A stretch of 64,000 nt of DNA from an uncultured Eubacteriales bacterium (GTDB lineage Bacteria; Bacillota; Clostridia; Christensenellales; CAG-917). The notes beneath the pieces were generated by a model. It searched no databases. It was not told the origin of the DNA and was given only the letters and a program-made list of their open reading frames with translations. The stretch lies in contig URIZ01000004.1 of the NCBI GenBank assembly GCA_900548005.1, positions 1 to 64,000 on the forward strand, in the 5' to 3' direction. How positions within the stretch are numbered: position 1 is the stretch's first letter; the number at the start of each line of letters is the position of its first letter. Position numbers and translations under genes: made by a program. Shown here piece by piece: positions 32,154 to 42,214 of the stretch.

Positions 32154-34232
32154 ATGATGTCGGATTTGTACGGCAGTATGGTTTTCGACGATAGAGTGAT
32201 GAGCAAAAGACTGCCGCAAAACGTCTATCGCGAGTTCAAAAGATGTTGCGCGCTCGATTTGCCCCTGTCAAGAGACACCGCAAACGTCATCGCCAACGAA
32301 ATGAAAGAATGGGCTGTTGAAAAGGGAGTGACGCACTTCACCCACTGGTTTCAACCGCTCACCGGCATAACCGCCGAAAAACACGACAGCTTCATATCCC
32401 CCACAAAAGACGGCGGCGTGCTTATGGAGTTGAGCGGCAAAGAGCTTATCAAGGGCGAGCCGGACGCAAGCTCCTTCCCCAACGGCGGATTGCGCTCCAC
32501 TTTTGAAGCGCGCGGATACACCGCTTGGGATCCCACGTCCTACGCTTTCATCAAGGACGGCATCCTTTGCATCCCCACGGCGTTTTGCTCGTACAACGGA
32601 CACGCTCTCGACAAGAAAACGCCCCTTTTGCGCTCCATGGAAGAGCTCAGCAAACAAGGCGTGCGCCTGCTCTCCGTTCTCGGCAAAAAAGCCGAGCGAA
32701 TCAACGTGTCGGTAGGCCCCGAGCAAGAATACTTCCTTGTGGACACCGCAATGTACGAAAAACGCAAAGACTTGTTCTATACCGGTCGCACCCTGTTCGG
32801 CGCGCGTCCGCCAAAAGGACAAGAACTGTCCGACCACTATTTCGGCGCAATCAAGCCGCGCGTGGTCAAATATATGAAAGAGCTTGACGAAGAATTGTGG
32901 AAACTCGGCATCCTTGCCAAGACCAAACACAACGAAGTCGCTCCCGGTCAGCACGAATTTGCGCCCATCTACACCACCGTCAACATCGCAACCGACCAAA
33001 ACCAACTCACAATGGAGATCATGAAGAAAGTGGCGGCAAAGCACAATATGACCTGCCTTCTTCACGAAAAACCGTTTGCGGGAGTCAACGGCAGCGGCAA
33101 ACACAACAACTGGTCGCTCTCAACGGATACGGGCATCAATCTTTTCGATCCCGGCAAAAGCCCGCAAGACAACGCTCAATTCTTGCTTGTGCTGTGCGCG
33201 GTGATTGCGGCGGTGGACAAACATCAGGATCTTTTGCGCATATCGGTGGCAAACGCGTCCAACGATCATCGTCTTGGCGCAAACGAAGCTCCGCCTGCGA
33301 TTGTGAGCATGTATCTCGGCGATGAGCTGACGGGCATCTTGCAAGCCATCGCGGACGGCAGAACATATTCTCGCCGCGCAAAGTGCGAAGTGGAAATCGG
33401 CGTGCACGTTCTCCCCAAATTCTCCATGGACTCGGCAGACCGCAACCGCACGTCACCGTTCGCCTTTACGGGCAACAAGTTTGAGTTTCGTATGCCCGGC
33501 TCGTCACAATCCATTGCGAGCGTCAACATGATTCTCAACACCATTATGGCGGACGAATTTGCACTGATTGCGGATGAACTGGAACATGCAACCGACATCA
33601 ATCAAGGCATCACCGCCATCATCAAACGCGTGATGACCGAGCACGGCAGAATCATCTTCAACGGCAACAACTACTCAAAGGAATGGGAAGACGAAGCCGC
33701 AAAGCGCGGACTGCTCAACCTCAAATCCACACCCGACGCACTGCCCTATCTCACAAGCGAAAAGAACATCGCGCTCTTCCACGACATGCACGTTTTGAGC
33801 GAGGCGGAATTGCGTTCTCGCCAAGAAATCTACGTACAGAACTACTGCAAGTTGCTCAACATCGAGGCAATGACCACACTTGACATCGCCACGAGAGATA
33901 TCATCCCAGCCGTCATCAAATACAAGGGTGACGTTGCAAAATCTGCAAACGCAAGCCTTCTTCTCGGCGTGGAAGCAGACGAAGAAAAGGACATTGTCAA
34001 CACTCTTGCCACCTTGCTTGCCACCGCAAAAGAGAACGTTGTCACACTCAGGCGCGCTCTTGCCACGGCGCACGAAAAGGGCGAAAACATCGAAGGCGCG
34101 CAATGCTATCACAACGACGTACTCTCCGCAATGGACGAGTTGAGAGTGACTTGCGACCGCATGGAGTTGTTCACCGCAAAGGAATACTGGCCGCTCCCGT
34201 CCTACGGCGATTTGCTCTTCTCCGTGCATTGA
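32154..34232 (+). CDS. glnN: Type III glutamine synthetase
   Basis: 692 residues, the length of GSIII rather than GSI (about 450). The N-terminal GSIII domain is seen in DLYGSMVFDDRVMSKRLPQN, and the catalytic region has VGPEQEYFLVD, KHNEVAPGQHEFAP (the GSIII signature) and HEKPFAGVNGSGKHNNWS. It makes glutamine from glutamate, ammonia and ATP in the cytoplasm. The second start codon (M2) is equally possible with the AAGGAG site. It is monocistronic, with its own promoter, an upstream inverted repeat and a terminator shared with the convergent transketolase. Confidence 0.96.
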   Translation: MMSDLYGSMVFDDRVMSKRLPQNVYREFKRCCALDLPLSRDTANVIANEMKEWAVEKGVTHFTHWFQPLTGITAEKHDSFISPTKDGGVLMELSGKELIKGEPDASSFPNGGLRSTFEARGYTAWDPTSYAFIKDGILCIPTAFCSYNGHALDKKTPLLRSMEELSKQGVRLLSVLGKKAERINVSVGPEQEYFLVDTAMYEKRKDLFYTGRTLFGARPPKGQELSDHYFGAIKPRVVKYMKELDEELWKLGILAKTKHNEVAPGQHEFAPIYTTVNIATDQNQLTMEIMKKVAAKHNMTCLLHEKPFAGVNGSGKHNNWSLSTDTGINLFDPGKSPQDNAQFLLVLCAVIAAVDKHQDLLRISVANASNDHRLGANEAPPAIVSMYLGDELTGILQAIADGRTYSRRAKCEVEIGVHVLPKFSMDSADRNRTSPFAFTGNKFEFRMPGSSQSIASVNMILNTIMADEFALIADELEHATDINQGITAIIKRVMTEHGRIIFNGNNYSKEWEDEAAKRGLLNLKSTPDALPYLTSEKNIALFHDMHVLSEAELRSRQEIYVQNYCKLLNIEAMTTLDIATRDIIPAVIKYKGDVAKSANASLLLGVEADEEKDIVNTLATLLATAKENVVTLRRALATAHEKGENIEGAQCYHNDVLSAMDELRVTCDRMELFTAKEYWPLPSYGDLLFSVH

Positions 34233-34306
34233 CCTTTGCTCGGACTCATTGCGATTTGATTTGACAATCGCAAACACAATCGCACAAAACAATGTTTTTA
34301 CAGTCA

Positions 34307-34336
34307 AAAACGACGCATAAAGCGTCGTTTTTGTTA
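34307..34336. terminator. Bidirectional terminator between glnN and the transketolase genes
   Basis: AAAACGACGC/GCGTCGTTTT stem with A and T runs on the two sides, suitable for both convergent transcripts. Confidence 0.85.
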
Positions 34337-34379
34337 TTTTTGAGTTTTTGTTGAGTTGCCGTTTTTTTGTCGGTCTTGC

Positions 34380-35324
34380 TTATTTTGTCTTGTTTGCGAC
34401 AAGCTCTTTTGCGCTAATTGCGATGTCGCTTGCCGTGATGTGATACTGCTCTGCAAGGTATGGCATTTTGCCCACTTGACCGAATTTGTCTTGTATGCCG
34501 ACAAAGCGCATAGGCACTGGATAGGTCTTGCACACGACTTCCGCAACCGCGCTGCCAAGGCCGCCGTAGACGTTGTGGTTCTCGCAAGTGACGATTGCGC
34601 CCGTCTCTCTTGCCGCGTCTTCGATTGCTTTTTCATCGATAGGTTTCCACGTGTGGATGTTGATGACTTTTGCGCTGATGCCGTCTTTTTCGAGTTCCGC
34701 CGCCGCATCGAGAGCTTTTGCAACCATGATGCCGCTTGCAATCAACGTGACGTCCTTGCCTTCCTTGACGGTGATGGCTTTTCCGAGCTTGAAATCGAGA
34801 TTCTCGTCAAAGACCTTTTCCGCTTTCTTGCGTTGAAGGCGGATGTACACCGCGCCCTTGAAATCCGCGATTTGATCGAAAGCCTTTTCCATCATCGTGG
34901 CGTCGGTCGGCTCGAAGCACACCATATCGGGTATCGCGCGCATAAGTGCCATATCTTCAAACGGCATGTGCGTGCCGCCGTTGTTCTCCGCCGTGATACC
35001 GGGATCTGTGCCGACAATCTTGACGTTTTGCTTTGCGTACGCAATGGAGATGAAGATTTGATCGTAGCATCTTCTCGTTGCAAACGGCGCAAACGAGTAC
35101 GCAAACGGGATCTTGCCCATTGTGGACATACCGGCGGCAATGCCCATCATATTTTGTTCTGCAATGCCGACGTTGACAAATCTCTCGGGAAACTCCTGCT
35201 TGAAAATCTTGGTGGCGTGACAGCTCATAAGATCCGCTTCGAGCACCGTGATTCTGTCGTCCTTTTTTGCTCTTTCCACAAGCGCGCCTGCAAGCACTTG
35301 TCTTAATTCTCTCTCGTCCGTCAT
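34380..35324 (-). CDS. Transketolase, C-terminal subunit
   Basis: The ATG at 35324 (MTDERELRQVLAGALVERAK) overlaps the upstream stop as ATGA, so it is preferred over the earlier in-frame start. The 314-residue protein carries the pyrimidine-binding and C-terminal domains: VGIAEQNMMGIAAGM with the catalytic glutamate that activates thiamine diphosphate, then GTDPGITAENNGGTHMPFED. It pairs with the N-terminal subunit to form the heteromeric transketolase (COG3958) of the non-oxidative pentose phosphate pathway. Split transketolases are common in Firmicutes and archaea, and DXP synthase is excluded by the length and split. Confidence 0.93.
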   Translation of the reverse strand: MTDERELRQVLAGALVERAKKDDRITVLEADLMSCHATKIFKQEFPERFVNVGIAEQNMMGIAAGMSTMGKIPFAYSFAPFATRRCYDQIFISIAYAKQNVKIVGTDPGITAENNGGTHMPFEDMALMRAIPDMVCFEPTDATMMEKAFDQIADFKGAVYIRLQRKKAEKVFDENLDFKLGKAITVKEGKDVTLIASGIMVAKALDAAAELEKDGISAKVINIHTWKPIDEKAIEDAARETGAIVTCENHNVYGGLGSAVAEVVCKTYPVPMRFVGIQDKFGQVGKMPYLAEQYHITASDIAISAKELVANKTK

Positions 35325-36142
35325 GCCTGATACCTTCCCGTCTCTTTTCTCCACATATCTTCGGATATGCTCATGCTATGGCAGTTTGCCACGCTCTCTG
35401 CAAACGATGCGCCTTTGCCCTTCAAGGTGTTGAGCACGATCATGCTCGCCTTGCCCTTTTGAGCCTTTGCGTTGTCGATCGCGTCGGATATTGCGACGAT
35501 GTCGTGTCCGTCAATGTCTTGCACGTAGAAGCCGAACGCTTCCCACTTGGCTTTGACGGGGGCAATGTCGTTGATGTCGCTCACCGCTCCGTCAAGCTGC
35601 ATCTTGTTGTAGTCAAGAAGAACGATGAGATTGTCAAGCCCGTGAGAGCCTGCAAACATGCTCGCCTCCCAGATCTGACCTTCTTGCGCCTCGCCGTCAC
35701 CGATAAAGCAATAGATTGTCGCAGGATTGCCGTCCATCTTTGCAGCAAGAGCCATACCCACGCCCGCCGACAAGCCTTGTCCCAGCGAGCCTGCCGTCAT
35801 GTCTATGCCGGGAGTCTTGGTCATATCGCAGTGAGAAGGAAGATTTGTGCCGGGCGCGTTGAGCGTGTGCAGCCACTCTTTCGGGAAATATCCCAGATCT
35901 GCAAGCACCACGTACATCGCAGGCCCTGCGTGTCCCTTTGACATAATCACTCTGTCCCTGTCCGCTTTTTGCGGATTTTTGGGATCGACGTTGGCTTTGG
36001 CATAATAAATGACCGTCAAAGCGTCCATGACAGACATCGTGCCGCCGATATGCCCGACACCGAATCTGCCGATGGTCTCGATTGCGTCGTCGCGAAGTTG
36101 CCTTGCCTTTGCGGTCAAAAACTCAAATTGTGAAGTTTCCAT
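35321..36142 (-). CDS. Transketolase, N-terminal subunit
   Basis: 273 residues from the ATG at 36142, with GGGAG correctly spaced; an upstream GTG lies too close. It has the diphosphate-binding half: RFGVGHIGGTMSVMDALTVI, KGHAGPAMYVVLADLGYFP, and the ThDP motif GDGEAQEGQIWEASMFA (GDG...xxN-type ending in LDYNKMQ). It works with the C-terminal subunit whose start overlaps its stop. Together they shuttle two-carbon units between sugar phosphates, supplying pentoses for the purine pathway encoded to the left. Confidence 0.93.
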   Translation of the reverse strand: METSQFEFLTAKARQLRDDAIETIGRFGVGHIGGTMSVMDALTVIYYAKANVDPKNPQKADRDRVIMSKGHAGPAMYVVLADLGYFPKEWLHTLNAPGTNLPSHCDMTKTPGIDMTAGSLGQGLSAGVGMALAAKMDGNPATIYCFIGDGEAQEGQIWEASMFAGSHGLDNLIVLLDYNKMQLDGAVSDINDIAPVKAKWEAFGFYVQDIDGHDIVAISDAIDNAKAQKGKASMIVLNTLKGKGASFAESVANCHSMSISEDMWRKETGRYQA

Positions 36143-36388
36143 AACCACTCCCTTATTATTTTTATTATATTAAGTATAGCATTATACCATTATCTTTTCA
36201 AGCGCAACGCGCATCCTTTTTATGCGATAATTTTATATCGGTTCAACCGCCCGCTTAGAATATCGATTTTCGCCCAAACCACCGTTTTTCTCTGCGCTCG
36301 GCAAAATGAAAAGCGAGCCGCCGCTCGCCGTCAATCATACGCTTTGTATGCCATCTTTATGCCATCCGCCGACAATGCGAACAACCTT

Positions 36389-36877
36389 TTACAGCTTGAA
36401 TCCGAGAGCCGCCATAGCCTTTTGTTTCAGCTCGTCCTTTTGCTCTTTAGAAAAATCCGCCGTGAACACGTCCGCGCGCGCCTTGACAAAAGAGAGCATC
36501 TTTATCTCGTTCATTTTCGCTATGTCGGGAAAGTCCGCTCCGCCGCCCGTCCTGTTTGCAAAATCATACACGATGATCACGCCCCTTGCCTTTTGGACGG
36601 TTATGTCATACCTTTTGGCAATGCTTGCAAGTTGCGCGTCCGACTTGTCGGACAACACCTTCTCGCCTGCGATTTCCTTCTCATAAAACTCAACGACTTT
36701 GGGCGTGAGCAGATCAAACACACTGCCTGCCTCGCACACGTTTTTGTCTTTTGTCTTGTCGTATCTTTCTTGTCCGCTCTTTGCCGCCGCATTTGCAAAC
36801 ACGCACCCAAACAGCACAAACGCAAGCGCGACAAGCAACGTCACCGAAACAAGCAAATATCTATTTTCGTTTTTCAT
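36389..36877 (-). CDS. Hypothetical secreted or lipid-anchored protein, DUF1318-like
   Basis: 162 residues. An N-terminal hydrophobic stretch (YLLVSVTLLVALAFVLFGC) ends in a possible lipobox Cys25. The remainder is a charged helical domain of about 130 residues (IAKRYDITVQKARGVIIVYD). The SIAKRYDITVQKARGVI segment slightly recalls YdbL/DUF1318 proteins. No Shine-Dalgarno sequence is present; TATGCT lies 6 nt before the ATG, as in other presumed leaderless genes here. It is a single gene between the transketolase and dapB genes. Function unknown. Confidence 0.6.
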   Translation of the reverse strand: MKNENRYLLVSVTLLVALAFVLFGCVFANAAAKSGQERYDKTKDKNVCEAGSVFDLLTPKVVEFYEKEIAGEKVLSDKSDAQLASIAKRYDITVQKARGVIIVYDFANRTGGGADFPDIAKMNEIKMLSFVKARADVFTADFSKEQKDELKQKAMAALGFKL

Positions 36878-36941
36878 ACCGTTAGCATATCACGCATCTT
36901 ACATTTTATGCACAACGCCCCACAACCGCCCAAATCGACAC

Positions 36942-37673
36942 TTAAACCATATCTTTCACACTGTACAAGCCTGCTTTTTGCGAAACGATGAAACGCATGG
37001 CGCGTTCTGCGCCGCAGGCGTACAGCTCTCGAGAGTGGGCGACGTGCTTTACTGATACGCTTTCGTTGCCGTCGTCAAAGATGATTTCGTGAGAGCCGAG
37101 CGAGTGTCCTAGCCGCAACGAATTTATGGAGATTTGCCCCTTTTCTCGCTTGTCGGATTGCCGCCTTCCCACCAATATATCACCGCCGCCGCGAGCCATG
37201 CTCACCGCTTTTGCTATGGTCAGCGCGCTGCCGCTCGGCACGTCCGCTTTGCCGAAACGGTGTGTTTCGACAATCTCGACGTCGGCGCAAGGAAACACTC
37301 TTGCAAGCCTTGCCGCAAACTCGCACGCAACAAAAAATCCGAGCGAGAAGTTGCTCGCAAACAGCACCGGGATTGTGCGCGCCGCTTGAAAAATGCACTC
37401 TCTTTCTTCCTTTGTATGCCCCGTTGTCGCAACAACGAGCGGAAGGCGATGCGACAAGGCAAAATCCACGATTTCTCCGATTGCCGAGTGATGAGAAAAG
37501 TCGAGAATGACGTCCGCCTTTTCTTTGACTTGGGATATTGAGCTATACATTGGCATTTCGTCGCACTGCGCCTTGTCCACCGCCGCTGCAATGCGCATAT
37601 CGTCTATCTTTTCAACAAGGGCGCGCACTTGCCGCCCCATTCTGCCTGCCGCTCCGCACAAAATGATGTCCAT
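36942..37673 (-). CDS. dapB: 4-hydroxy-tetrahydrodipicolinate reductase DapB
   Basis: 243 residues from the ATG at 37673 (MDIILCGAAGRMGRQVRALV), with the Rossmann GxxGRMG motif. ETHRFGKADVPSGSALTIAK corresponds to the family's EAHHRxKxDAPSGTAL; the catalytic His and Lys positions are kept, while the second His is Arg. DapB reduces the cyclic intermediate in lysine and diaminopimelate synthesis with NAD(P)H. No other dap gene is adjacent. No ribosome binding site is seen; TAGATT lies 6 nt before the ATG, suggesting a leaderless transcript. Confidence 0.92.
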   Translation of the reverse strand: MDIILCGAAGRMGRQVRALVEKIDDMRIAAAVDKAQCDEMPMYSSISQVKEKADVILDFSHHSAIGEIVDFALSHRLPLVVATTGHTKEERECIFQAARTIPVLFASNFSLGFFVACEFAARLARVFPCADVEIVETHRFGKADVPSGSALTIAKAVSMARGGGDILVGRRQSDKREKGQISINSLRLGHSLGSHEIIFDDGNESVSVKHVAHSRELYACGAERAMRFIVSQKAGLYSVKDMV

Positions 37674-37774
37674 ACACAAAATCTATGCATATTTTCAAGA
37701 TTTTACCATACACGAAACGGATTTTGCCATATACAAATACCATATACAAATACCTTATACAAAACCGAAAAACA

Positions 37775-37797
37775 AAAACCGCAACAAGTGCGGTTTT
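37775..37797 (-). terminator. Terminator of the fhs-malQ transcript
   Basis: AAAACCGCA/TGCGGTTTT stem with an ACAAG loop; the minus strand continues TTGTTTTTCGG. Confidence 0.8.
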
Positions 37798-37840
37798 CGT
37801 AAAAACTTTGTGAAAGTGGATTCACGGACGATATCGATGT

Positions 37841-39325
37841 TTACGCTCTGTCCGAATTTTCGGTGGCGGCGATTATCTTGTTTTTCAGCACGGCGGTGGC
37901 AAATCTTCTCGACGCGCGCCACGTCCAATTGCCTTGCGCGGTGGACGGCGTGTTCATTCTCGATTCTGCGCCAAGTTCCATATAATCTTGAAGGGGTATT
38001 ACCGCAAGGTTTGCGGGCGAATTCATCGCAAGCGCAACGAGCGCGGCGGTGGGCGATTGACCGAAACGCACGGGGCATTCTCTGTCAAAGGCCTTTCTCT
38101 CTTCGTCCGTCAAGTCGGCAAACCACGCCTTTGTGGGCGCGCTGTCGTGCGTGCCTGTGTACACAACGCAGTTGTCAGTCTTGTAGTTGCGCGGCAAATA
38201 CTCGTTTTTCTTGTCATTGAATGCAAATTGAAGCACTTTCATGCCGGGATAACCCGTTTTTTCAAGCAAATCGCGCACGTCGGGGGTGATATGTCCCAAA
38301 TCTTCGGCGATGATTTTGGCTTTAGGCACGGCTTTTTCTATCTCGACAAACAGCTCGTAGCCGACGCCCTTTTCCCAGTGCCCGCCCTTTGCGGTCTTGT
38401 CACCGTAGGGGATGACGTAGTAGCCGGCAAAGCCGCGGAAGTGATCTATTCGCACGATGTCGTACAGCTCGAACACGCGTTTTGCACGCTCCACCCACCA
38501 ACGATAGCCGTTTGCTTTCATCTTTTTCCAATCGTACACGGGATTGCCCCAAAGTTGTCCGTCATCGGAAAAAGCGTCGGGCGGACAGCCTGCAACAACG
38601 GTGGGGACAAGATTTTCGTCAAGCAAAAACTCGCTCGGATCTCGCCACACTTCCACGCTGTCGTAGGCAACGTAGATGGGCATATCCCCCACGATTTCCA
38701 CGCCGTTTTTCTTTGCGTAGGCGCGCACCTTTTTCCATTGCGAGAAAAACTCGAACTGCAAAAACTTGTAGAACTCGCACTCGGCGGCATATCGGCTTTC
38801 GCTCTGTTTTGCCACCGCATATTGGCGCATATCTCCCCACTCCGACCACGATTTGAAGTCGTTTTGCTCTTTGAGAGCCATAAACAGGGCATAATCGTCA
38901 AGCCAGCTTGCGTTGTCCTTGACAAACTTCTCGTATTTGTCGGTTGCAACAAATCTCGCATGCGCCTTTTTCAAAAGCGGTATTCTTTTTTGAAACAGCT
39001 CGCCATAGTTGACTTTGACGCCGTCGTCTATTGCGCCTTGCAAATCTTCCGCGCTCAAAAGCCCGTCGACTTTGAGAGATTCAAGGTCTATAAAATAGGG
39101 ATTGCCCGCAAACGAGCACGGCGATTGATAGGGCGAATCCCCGAATGCCGTGGGATTGAGCGGCAAAACTTGCCACACTTTTTGCTTGCACTCCTTCAAA
39201 AAGTCGATAAACTTGAAAGACGGCGCGCCTATCGAGCCGATACCGTACTTGCAAGGCAGGGACGACACCGACATAAGTATGCCGCTTTTGCGTTTGAACC
39301 CGAAATTGCTCCTTGTCGATTTCAT
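37841..39325 (-). CDS. malQ: 4-alpha-glucanotransferase MalQ (amylomaltase)
   Basis: 494 residues, glycoside hydrolase family 77. Characteristic segments are SLPCKYGIGSIG, LPLNPTAFGDSPYQSPCSFA, GDMPIYVAYDSVEVW, VRIDHFRGFAGYY with the catalytic nucleophile Asp, IIAEDLG with the acid/base Glu, and YTGTHDSAP with the third carboxylate. It transfers maltooligosaccharide units in glycogen or starch metabolism, in the cytoplasm. It lies 12 bp after fhs on the same strand. The pairing of a glucanotransferase with a one-carbon gene is probably incidental. Confidence 0.95.
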   Translation of the reverse strand: MKSTRSNFGFKRKSGILMSVSSLPCKYGIGSIGAPSFKFIDFLKECKQKVWQVLPLNPTAFGDSPYQSPCSFAGNPYFIDLESLKVDGLLSAEDLQGAIDDGVKVNYGELFQKRIPLLKKAHARFVATDKYEKFVKDNASWLDDYALFMALKEQNDFKSWSEWGDMRQYAVAKQSESRYAAECEFYKFLQFEFFSQWKKVRAYAKKNGVEIVGDMPIYVAYDSVEVWRDPSEFLLDENLVPTVVAGCPPDAFSDDGQLWGNPVYDWKKMKANGYRWWVERAKRVFELYDIVRIDHFRGFAGYYVIPYGDKTAKGGHWEKGVGYELFVEIEKAVPKAKIIAEDLGHITPDVRDLLEKTGYPGMKVLQFAFNDKKNEYLPRNYKTDNCVVYTGTHDSAPTKAWFADLTDEERKAFDRECPVRFGQSPTAALVALAMNSPANLAVIPLQDYMELGAESRMNTPSTAQGNWTWRASRRFATAVLKNKIIAATENSDRA

Positions 39326-39337
39326 ACGCTCCGCCCC

Positions 39338-41008
39338 TCAGAAAAGTCCGATTATTCTGCCGTCGTCGGTGACGTCGATTTTTTCTGCGGCAGGCACTTT
39401 GGGAAGCCCCGGCATTGTCATAACTTCGCCCGTGAGCACCACGATAAAACCTGCGCCCGCGCTGACTTTCACGCTCTTGACGTGGACGGAAAATCCGCTC
39501 GGCGCGCCGAGCTTGCCGGGATCGTCAGAAAAACTGTATTGCGTCTTTGCAATGCACACGGGAAGGTGCGAAAAGCCCATATCTTCGAGCGCGGCGATTT
39601 GCTTTTGCGCGTTTGAAGAAACGTTTACGCCTTCTCCGCCGTACACCTTGCGCACAACCTTTCGTATCTTTTCAAGGATGCCGTCTTCATCGCCGTATGC
39701 AAACTCGAAGCGCGAATTGTCTTCTCCGCAAAGCTCGACAACCTTTTTTGCAAGCGACTCCGCACCCTTGCCGCCATCGGCAAAAGCCGTACATTCAATC
39801 GCACTCACGCCGTGCTCTCGGCAAGCTAGCTCGATTGTCTTCACTTCTTCGTCCGTGTCGCTTTCAAAGCGGTTGATTGCAACAACGCAAGGCAATTTGT
39901 AGACGTTCTTTATGTTGTCAACGTGTCTGAAAAGGTTTGCCATACCGTCTTTGAGAGCGGCGATATTTTCCGTTTTCAAATCGTTTTTGTTTGCGCCGCC
40001 GTGCATCTTCAACGCTCTAGCGGTTGCCACGACAACGACTGCGTTTGGCTTGATATTTGCCTTCCTGCACTTGATGTCAAGAAACTTCTCTGCGCCGAGG
40101 TCTGCGCCAAAACCCGCCTCTGTAACCACATAATCGCCAAGATAAAGTGCCGTTTTGGTTGCAATCACACTGTTGCAGCCGTGCGCGATGTTGGCAAAAG
40201 GACCGCCGTGAACAATCGCCGGAGTGCCTTCGAGAGTCTGCACGAGATTGGGTTTCAACGCGTCTTTCAACAGCGCGGTCATTGCCCCTTGCGCCTTCAA
40301 GTCTTTTGCCGTGACCGCCTTGCCGTCATAGGTGTATCCGACGATAATTCGGGCAAGCCGCTCCTTCAAGTCGGCTATGCTCGATGCAAGACAAAGCACT
40401 GCCATGATCTCGCTTGCAACGGTGATGTCAAAGCCGTCTTCTCTTGGCGTGCCGTTGGCTGCGCCGCCCAAACCGTCAATGACAAAACGAAGCTGCCTGT
40501 CGTTCATGTCAACGCATCTTTTCCAGGTGATACGTCTGGGATCTATGCCTAGAGCGTTGCCTTGTTGGATGTGGTTGTCAATCATTGCGGCAAGCAAATT
40601 GTTGGCTGCGCCGATTGCGTGAAAATCGCCCGTGAAATGAAGATTGATGTCTTCCATCGGCACGACTTGCGCATATCCGCCGCCTGCCGCTCCGCCCTTG
40701 ATGCCAAACACAGGGCCGAGTGACGGCTCTCTGAGCGCAACGACAACGTTTTTGCCGATACGTTTCAATCCGTCGGCAAGCCCGACTGTCGTGGTGGTTT
40801 TGCCTTCGCCTGCCGGGGTGGGCGTGATCGCCGTGACAAGCACAAGCTTGCCCGACTTGCCCTGACCTTGACAAAGGCGCGCATAATCGATCTTCGCCTT
40901 GTATCGTCCGTAGGCTTCAAGATATTCTTCGCCGATTCCGATTGAATTTGCGATTTCGTTGATGGGGCGCAATTGCGTTTGTTGGCAGATTTCGATGTCG
41001 CTTTTCAT
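39338..41008 (-). CDS. fhs: Formate-tetrahydrofolate ligase
   Basis: The start at 41008 ([20 protein letters not shown]) has an AGGAG site; the frame is open 42 bases further up but without a site. The 556-residue enzyme makes 10-formyl-THF from formate, ATP and THF. The ATP loop is [36 protein letters not shown] is the second family signature, and [17 protein letters not shown] follows. 10-formyl-THF feeds purine synthesis and, in acetogens, the methyl branch of the Wood-Ljungdahl pathway. The ACS-like fragment at the left edge is not enough to claim that pathway. Confidence 0.96.
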   Translation of the reverse strand: MKSDIEICQQTQLRPINEIANSIGIGEEYLEAYGRYKAKIDYARLCQGQGKSGKLVLVTAITPTPAGEGKTTTTVGLADGLKRIGKNVVVALREPSLGPVFGIKGGAAGGGYAQVVPMEDINLHFTGDFHAIGAANNLLAAMIDNHIQQGNALGIDPRRITWKRCVDMNDRQLRFVIDGLGGAANGTPREDGFDITVASEIMAVLCLASSIADLKERLARIIVGYTYDGKAVTAKDLKAQGAMTALLKDALKPNLVQTLEGTPAIVHGGPFANIAHGCNSVIATKTALYLGDYVVTEAGFGADLGAEKFLDIKCRKANIKPNAVVVVATARALKMHGGANKNDLKTENIAALKDGMANLFRHVDNIKNVYKLPCVVAINRFESDTDEEVKTIELACREHGVSAIECTAFADGGKGAESLAKKVVELCGEDNSRFEFAYGDEDGILEKIRKVVRKVYGGEGVNVSSNAQKQIAALEDMGFSHLPVCIAKTQYSFSDDPGKLGAPSGFSVHVKSVKVSAGAGFIVVLTGEVMTMPGLPKVPAAEKIDVTDDGRIIGLF

Positions 41009-41120
41009 ACCCGCTCCTTGCCGCTCGTCTTGCGCGCGCGACAATAACAATAGAATGTATAAATTATACCACGATTGTTTTTATCATTCAATACAAATTT
41101 GTTTATCATTCGCCAACAAC

Positions 41121-41149
41121 TTGACATATATTGGTCAAAGTGATATAAC
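41121..41149 (+). promoter_or_regulatory. Promoter of the 117-residue membrane protein gene
   Basis: TTGACA, 17-bp spacer, TATAAC. The -35 box forms an inverted repeat with GTCAA in the spacer (TTGAC-ATATATTG-GTCAA), a possible operator. Confidence 0.7.
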
Positions 41150-41181
41150 ACCTTACGAAAAAAGCAAAAGGAGATAAAAGT

Positions 41182-41535
41182 ATGAAAGATTTTGCAAAAA
41201 AGTATCTTGATTGGTACAACTCGCTCGACAAAGCGGTCAAGATTGTCATTTGCTTGTTGTGGGACGTCCCGTCCAACCTTTGCCGTCTTGCAAAGAGCGC
41301 GCAAAAAGAAAGCGTACTCGGCATAGTGCTTGCAATCGTGTTTATGATCTTCGGCGGATGGCTGCTTTGCGTCATCGATATAATCAGTCTTGCCGTGAAA
41401 GACAAAATTCTGTGGTTGGACGATCTCGGATTTGACGAAACTCCTGCCGACCACTCGACAGACAGCTCATCCGACAGCGCAACCCATGACCACACCGACA
41501 ACGGCACGATTGACGATCAAACCAAAAACAACTAA
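41182..41535 (+). CDS. Small membrane protein of unknown function
   Basis: 117 residues with a strong AAAGGAG site. An amphipathic start (MKDFAKKYLDWYNSLDKAVK) is followed by two hydrophobic stretches, about 20-33 and 44-72 (SVLGIVLAIVFMIFGGWLLC), and a hydrophilic acidic tail rich in Asp, Ser, Thr and His (DHSTDSSSDSATHDHTDNG), probably low-complexity and disordered. The CLLWDVPSNLCRL segment between the helices is distinctive. No family recognised. It has its own promoter and terminator, in a gap between the fhs operon and a repeat block. Confidence 0.75.
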   Translation: MKDFAKKYLDWYNSLDKAVKIVICLLWDVPSNLCRLAKSAQKESVLGIVLAIVFMIFGGWLLCVIDIISLAVKDKILWLDDLGFDETPADHSTDSSSDSATHDHTDNGTIDDQTKNN

Positions 41536-41556
41536 AACTTTCTCAAACAAACCAAA

Positions 41557-41587
41557 AACAAGCACGCCCACGCGTGCTTGTTTTTTA
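41557..41587 (+). terminator. Terminator after the small membrane protein gene
   Basis: AACAAGCACGC/GCGTGCTTGTT with T6. Confidence 0.9.
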
Positions 41588-41596
41588 TTTGCTTTT

Positions 41597-42030
41597 AAGT
41601 ACGCTCAGAATGAGCAGAGTGCGTGTATAAGTGTTTATAAGTTTTCGGCTCTACAAAGGGTGAGCGTTTGAAACCCTAAATAGAATTGCCCCATCTTTCC
41701 GGTCCGCGCCGGTATTTCTTCCACCACTCTACAAAAGTTTTACGTTTGAAACTCTAAATGCAACTTTCCCCTTTCCTCAGGTGTTTTCCCTATCACCGTT
41801 CCCCCTGAAAGGGAACCCACGGTGACCGCGTAGCGGGGGACAACACTCGGTCGAGACATAACTAACGCCATTTCTCTTTTTATGCCACTTCGCCTGCGTG
41901 GCAGCTACGCAACAAAACGCCACGCATTCTCGTACATTACGTCAAGTCCGACGCTCGATTTGCTCGCCGCCTTGCGGCTCGTGTTCCGTCTTCGAAGTTG
42001 CACAGTCCATTTATAAGAACGCTCCGAATG
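41597..42030 (-). repeat. A-family intergenic repeat, copy 3
   Basis: The inner half is nearly identical to copy 4 (CAACTTTCCCCTTTCCTCAG, GGGAACCCACGGTGACCGCG, ACAACACTCGGTCGAGACAT). It also carries the CGGTATTTCTTCCACCACTC block of copies 2 and 5, so it is a mosaic. The TGCGTGGC/GCCACGCA hairpin replaces the equivalent stem of the other subfamily. Confidence 0.75.
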
Positions 42031-42090
42031 TGCTTTCGGACAAGGCTTCGACTTCCACAATTATTCATTATTAATTATTAATTTATAATA

Positions 42091-42196
42091 AAACGGCAAT
42101 ATAGAGATGCATAACAAGAAAGGCACGGCTTGAAACAAAACCCAACGTACAAGACGTACGTGAGTTGGCAGGAGCGTGGCTTTGCCGCAATTCGCA
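42091..42196 (-). repeat. B-family element, copy 6 (chimeric, decayed)
   Basis: The left half matches copy 9 (GAAAGGCACGGCTTGAAAC) and the right half matches copy 4 (GGAGCGTGGCTTTGCCG), so the inner stem no longer pairs well. It looks like the product of recombination between two elements. Confidence 0.65.
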
Positions 42197-42214
42197 AATT
42201 AAACATACAAGACT

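Noticed and set aside
37934..39616. 560-codon plus-strand open frame
   Set aside because: Antisense to malQ and fhs, both fully recognised; no ribosome binding site or domain.
302..41008. Complete Wood-Ljungdahl pathway inferred from the ACS-like protein and fhs
   Set aside because: The ACS-like protein lacks the catalytic domain, no CODH, corrinoid protein or methyltransferase gene is in the window, and fhs also serves purine synthesis.
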